Assembly (NCBI RefSeq): GCF_005405065.1
Contig: NZ_BJDI01000005.1
Coordinates: forward strand, 1 to 64,000
DNA from: Lactiplantibacillus nangangensis
GTDB lineage: Bacteria; Bacillota; Bacilli; Lactobacillales; Lactobacillaceae
DNA length: 64,000 bases
Reading direction: 5' to 3'
Part shown: positions 63,692 to 64,000 of the stretch, piece by piece
Numbering within the stretch: the stretch's first letter is position 1
Layout of the letters: each line of letters begins with the position of its first letter
Made by a program: the position numbers and the translations under genes
Notes under the pieces: model-generated
What the model was told of the DNA's origin: nothing
Seen by the model: only the letters and a program-made list of their open reading frames with translations
Database searches by the model: none

Positions 63692-64000
63692 TTAATCTTT
63701 AGCAGCTTGTTGTGCAATGTAACGTTGGTTGCCACGATGCAATTCAATCACTGTCCAAGTGAGTAACGCAATGATGGCTGCGATTAGCACCCAGGCAATT
63801 GCGTCGGCGATGCTGGTTTGGCCTTTAGTCGGATTACTGCCGAAAAAGCCTTCAACTTGCGAGGGGAGCCCAATCAAGTTTAGTCCAGTCAGTCCGATGA
63901 CAGATAACCAGCCTAAGCCTTTAATCCAAAGCGTATTCTTGAACCGTTTGCCCATTTCAGCGGCACTGTCGGTCATCATGAGTAACGGTAACATTGAAAA
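63692..64000 (-). CDS. Nramp-family divalent metal transporter, C-terminal part
   Basis: The reverse frame is open from the right edge of the window (FSMLPLLMMTDSAAEMGKRF...) to the stop at 63692, so the gene is cut by the window. The pattern LPLLMMTDS...MGKRFKNTLWIKGLGWLSVIGLTGLN is that of the last helices of Nramp/MntH transporters. A further helix (AIAWVLIAAIIALLTWTVIEL) lies at the C-terminus. Such proteins import Mn2+ or Fe2+ with protons. L. plantarum carries several paralogues, and I cannot say which one this is. Confidence 0.78.
   Translation of the reverse strand, partial: FSMLPLLMMTDSAAEMGKRFKNTLWIKGLGWLSVIGLTGLNLIGLPSQVEGFFGSNPTKGQTSIADAIAWVLIAAIIALLTWTVIELHRGNQRYIAQQAAKD

Overview
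The window looks like chromosomal DNA of a lactic acid bacterium of the Lactiplantibacillus plantarum group (L. plantarum, L. pentosus or L. paraplantarum). The main reasons are the Csc/WxL surface-protein cluster, LPQTxE-type sortase signals, the gallate genes lpdC and gacP with a LysR regulator, and class III nrdD-nrdG. Strong Shine-Dalgarno sites and many bidirectional terminators fit a low-to-medium G+C firmicute. There are no rRNA or tRNA genes, no insertion sequence, no prophage and no CRISPR array that I can see.

Layout. 0-3.2 kb: end of a Csc surface complex (WxL-interacting protein, small sortase-anchored protein, WxL protein). 3.2-7.4 kb: a VOC protein, a nitroreductase, and a MarR regulator with a multidrug ABC half-transporter. 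8-11.6 kb: a 1100-residue YhgE/Pip membrane protein and a HxlR-like regulator. 11.65-17.6 kb: an AT-rich quorum-sensing island. 17.6-29.6 kb: housekeeping and accessory genes (SGNH protein, DMT transporter, arsC, Ser-rich sortase protein, ABC exporter with TetR, MazEF, a lone PTS EIIC, an orphan bacteriocin-immunity-like gene, ArsR with a CDF transporter). 30-35.2 kb: lpdC and gacP, then hicAB and a LysR gene. 35.5-43.7 kb: Dus, a large MucBP adhesin, a HIT protein, a diguanylate cyclase, ApbE and a deformylase homologue. 44-49.5 kb: an exosortase G (XrtG) operon. 49.8-53.1 kb: a PTS permease and an M20 peptidase. 53.5-55.8 kb: an orphan RelB-type antitoxin, a Fic protein and a lipoprotein. 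56-64 kb: nrdDG, a broken VIT gene, an EAL-GGDEF pair, VanZ and the edge of an Nramp transporter.

The most striking segment is the island at 11.65-17.6 kb. It holds a Sec-secreted cationic protein with a small partner gene. It also holds a 51-residue double-glycine peptide with two cysteines, an HPK10-type kinase, a LytTR regulator and a C39 peptidase-ABC transporter. The toxin promoter and the pheromone promoter carry the same pair of 8-bp boxes 21 bp apart, at the same distance from the -10 element. The island is flanked by two 33-bp direct repeats. The right one is part of an intact bidirectional terminator and the left one is a half-terminator, as if the island had entered a terminator. 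I read it as a pheromone-controlled antagonism locus whose effector leaves by the Sec route rather than by the dedicated transporter.

Two other segments deserve attention. The XrtG operon (CTERM substrate, exosortase, glycosyltransferase, PTPS-like protein, multi-TM glycosyltransferase) is complete except for an in-frame TGA in its last gene. A 187-bp repeat occurs three times, always just 3' of a plus-strand gene. Its ends pair with each other, and an A-T to G-C compensatory change between copies suggests a maintained secondary structure.
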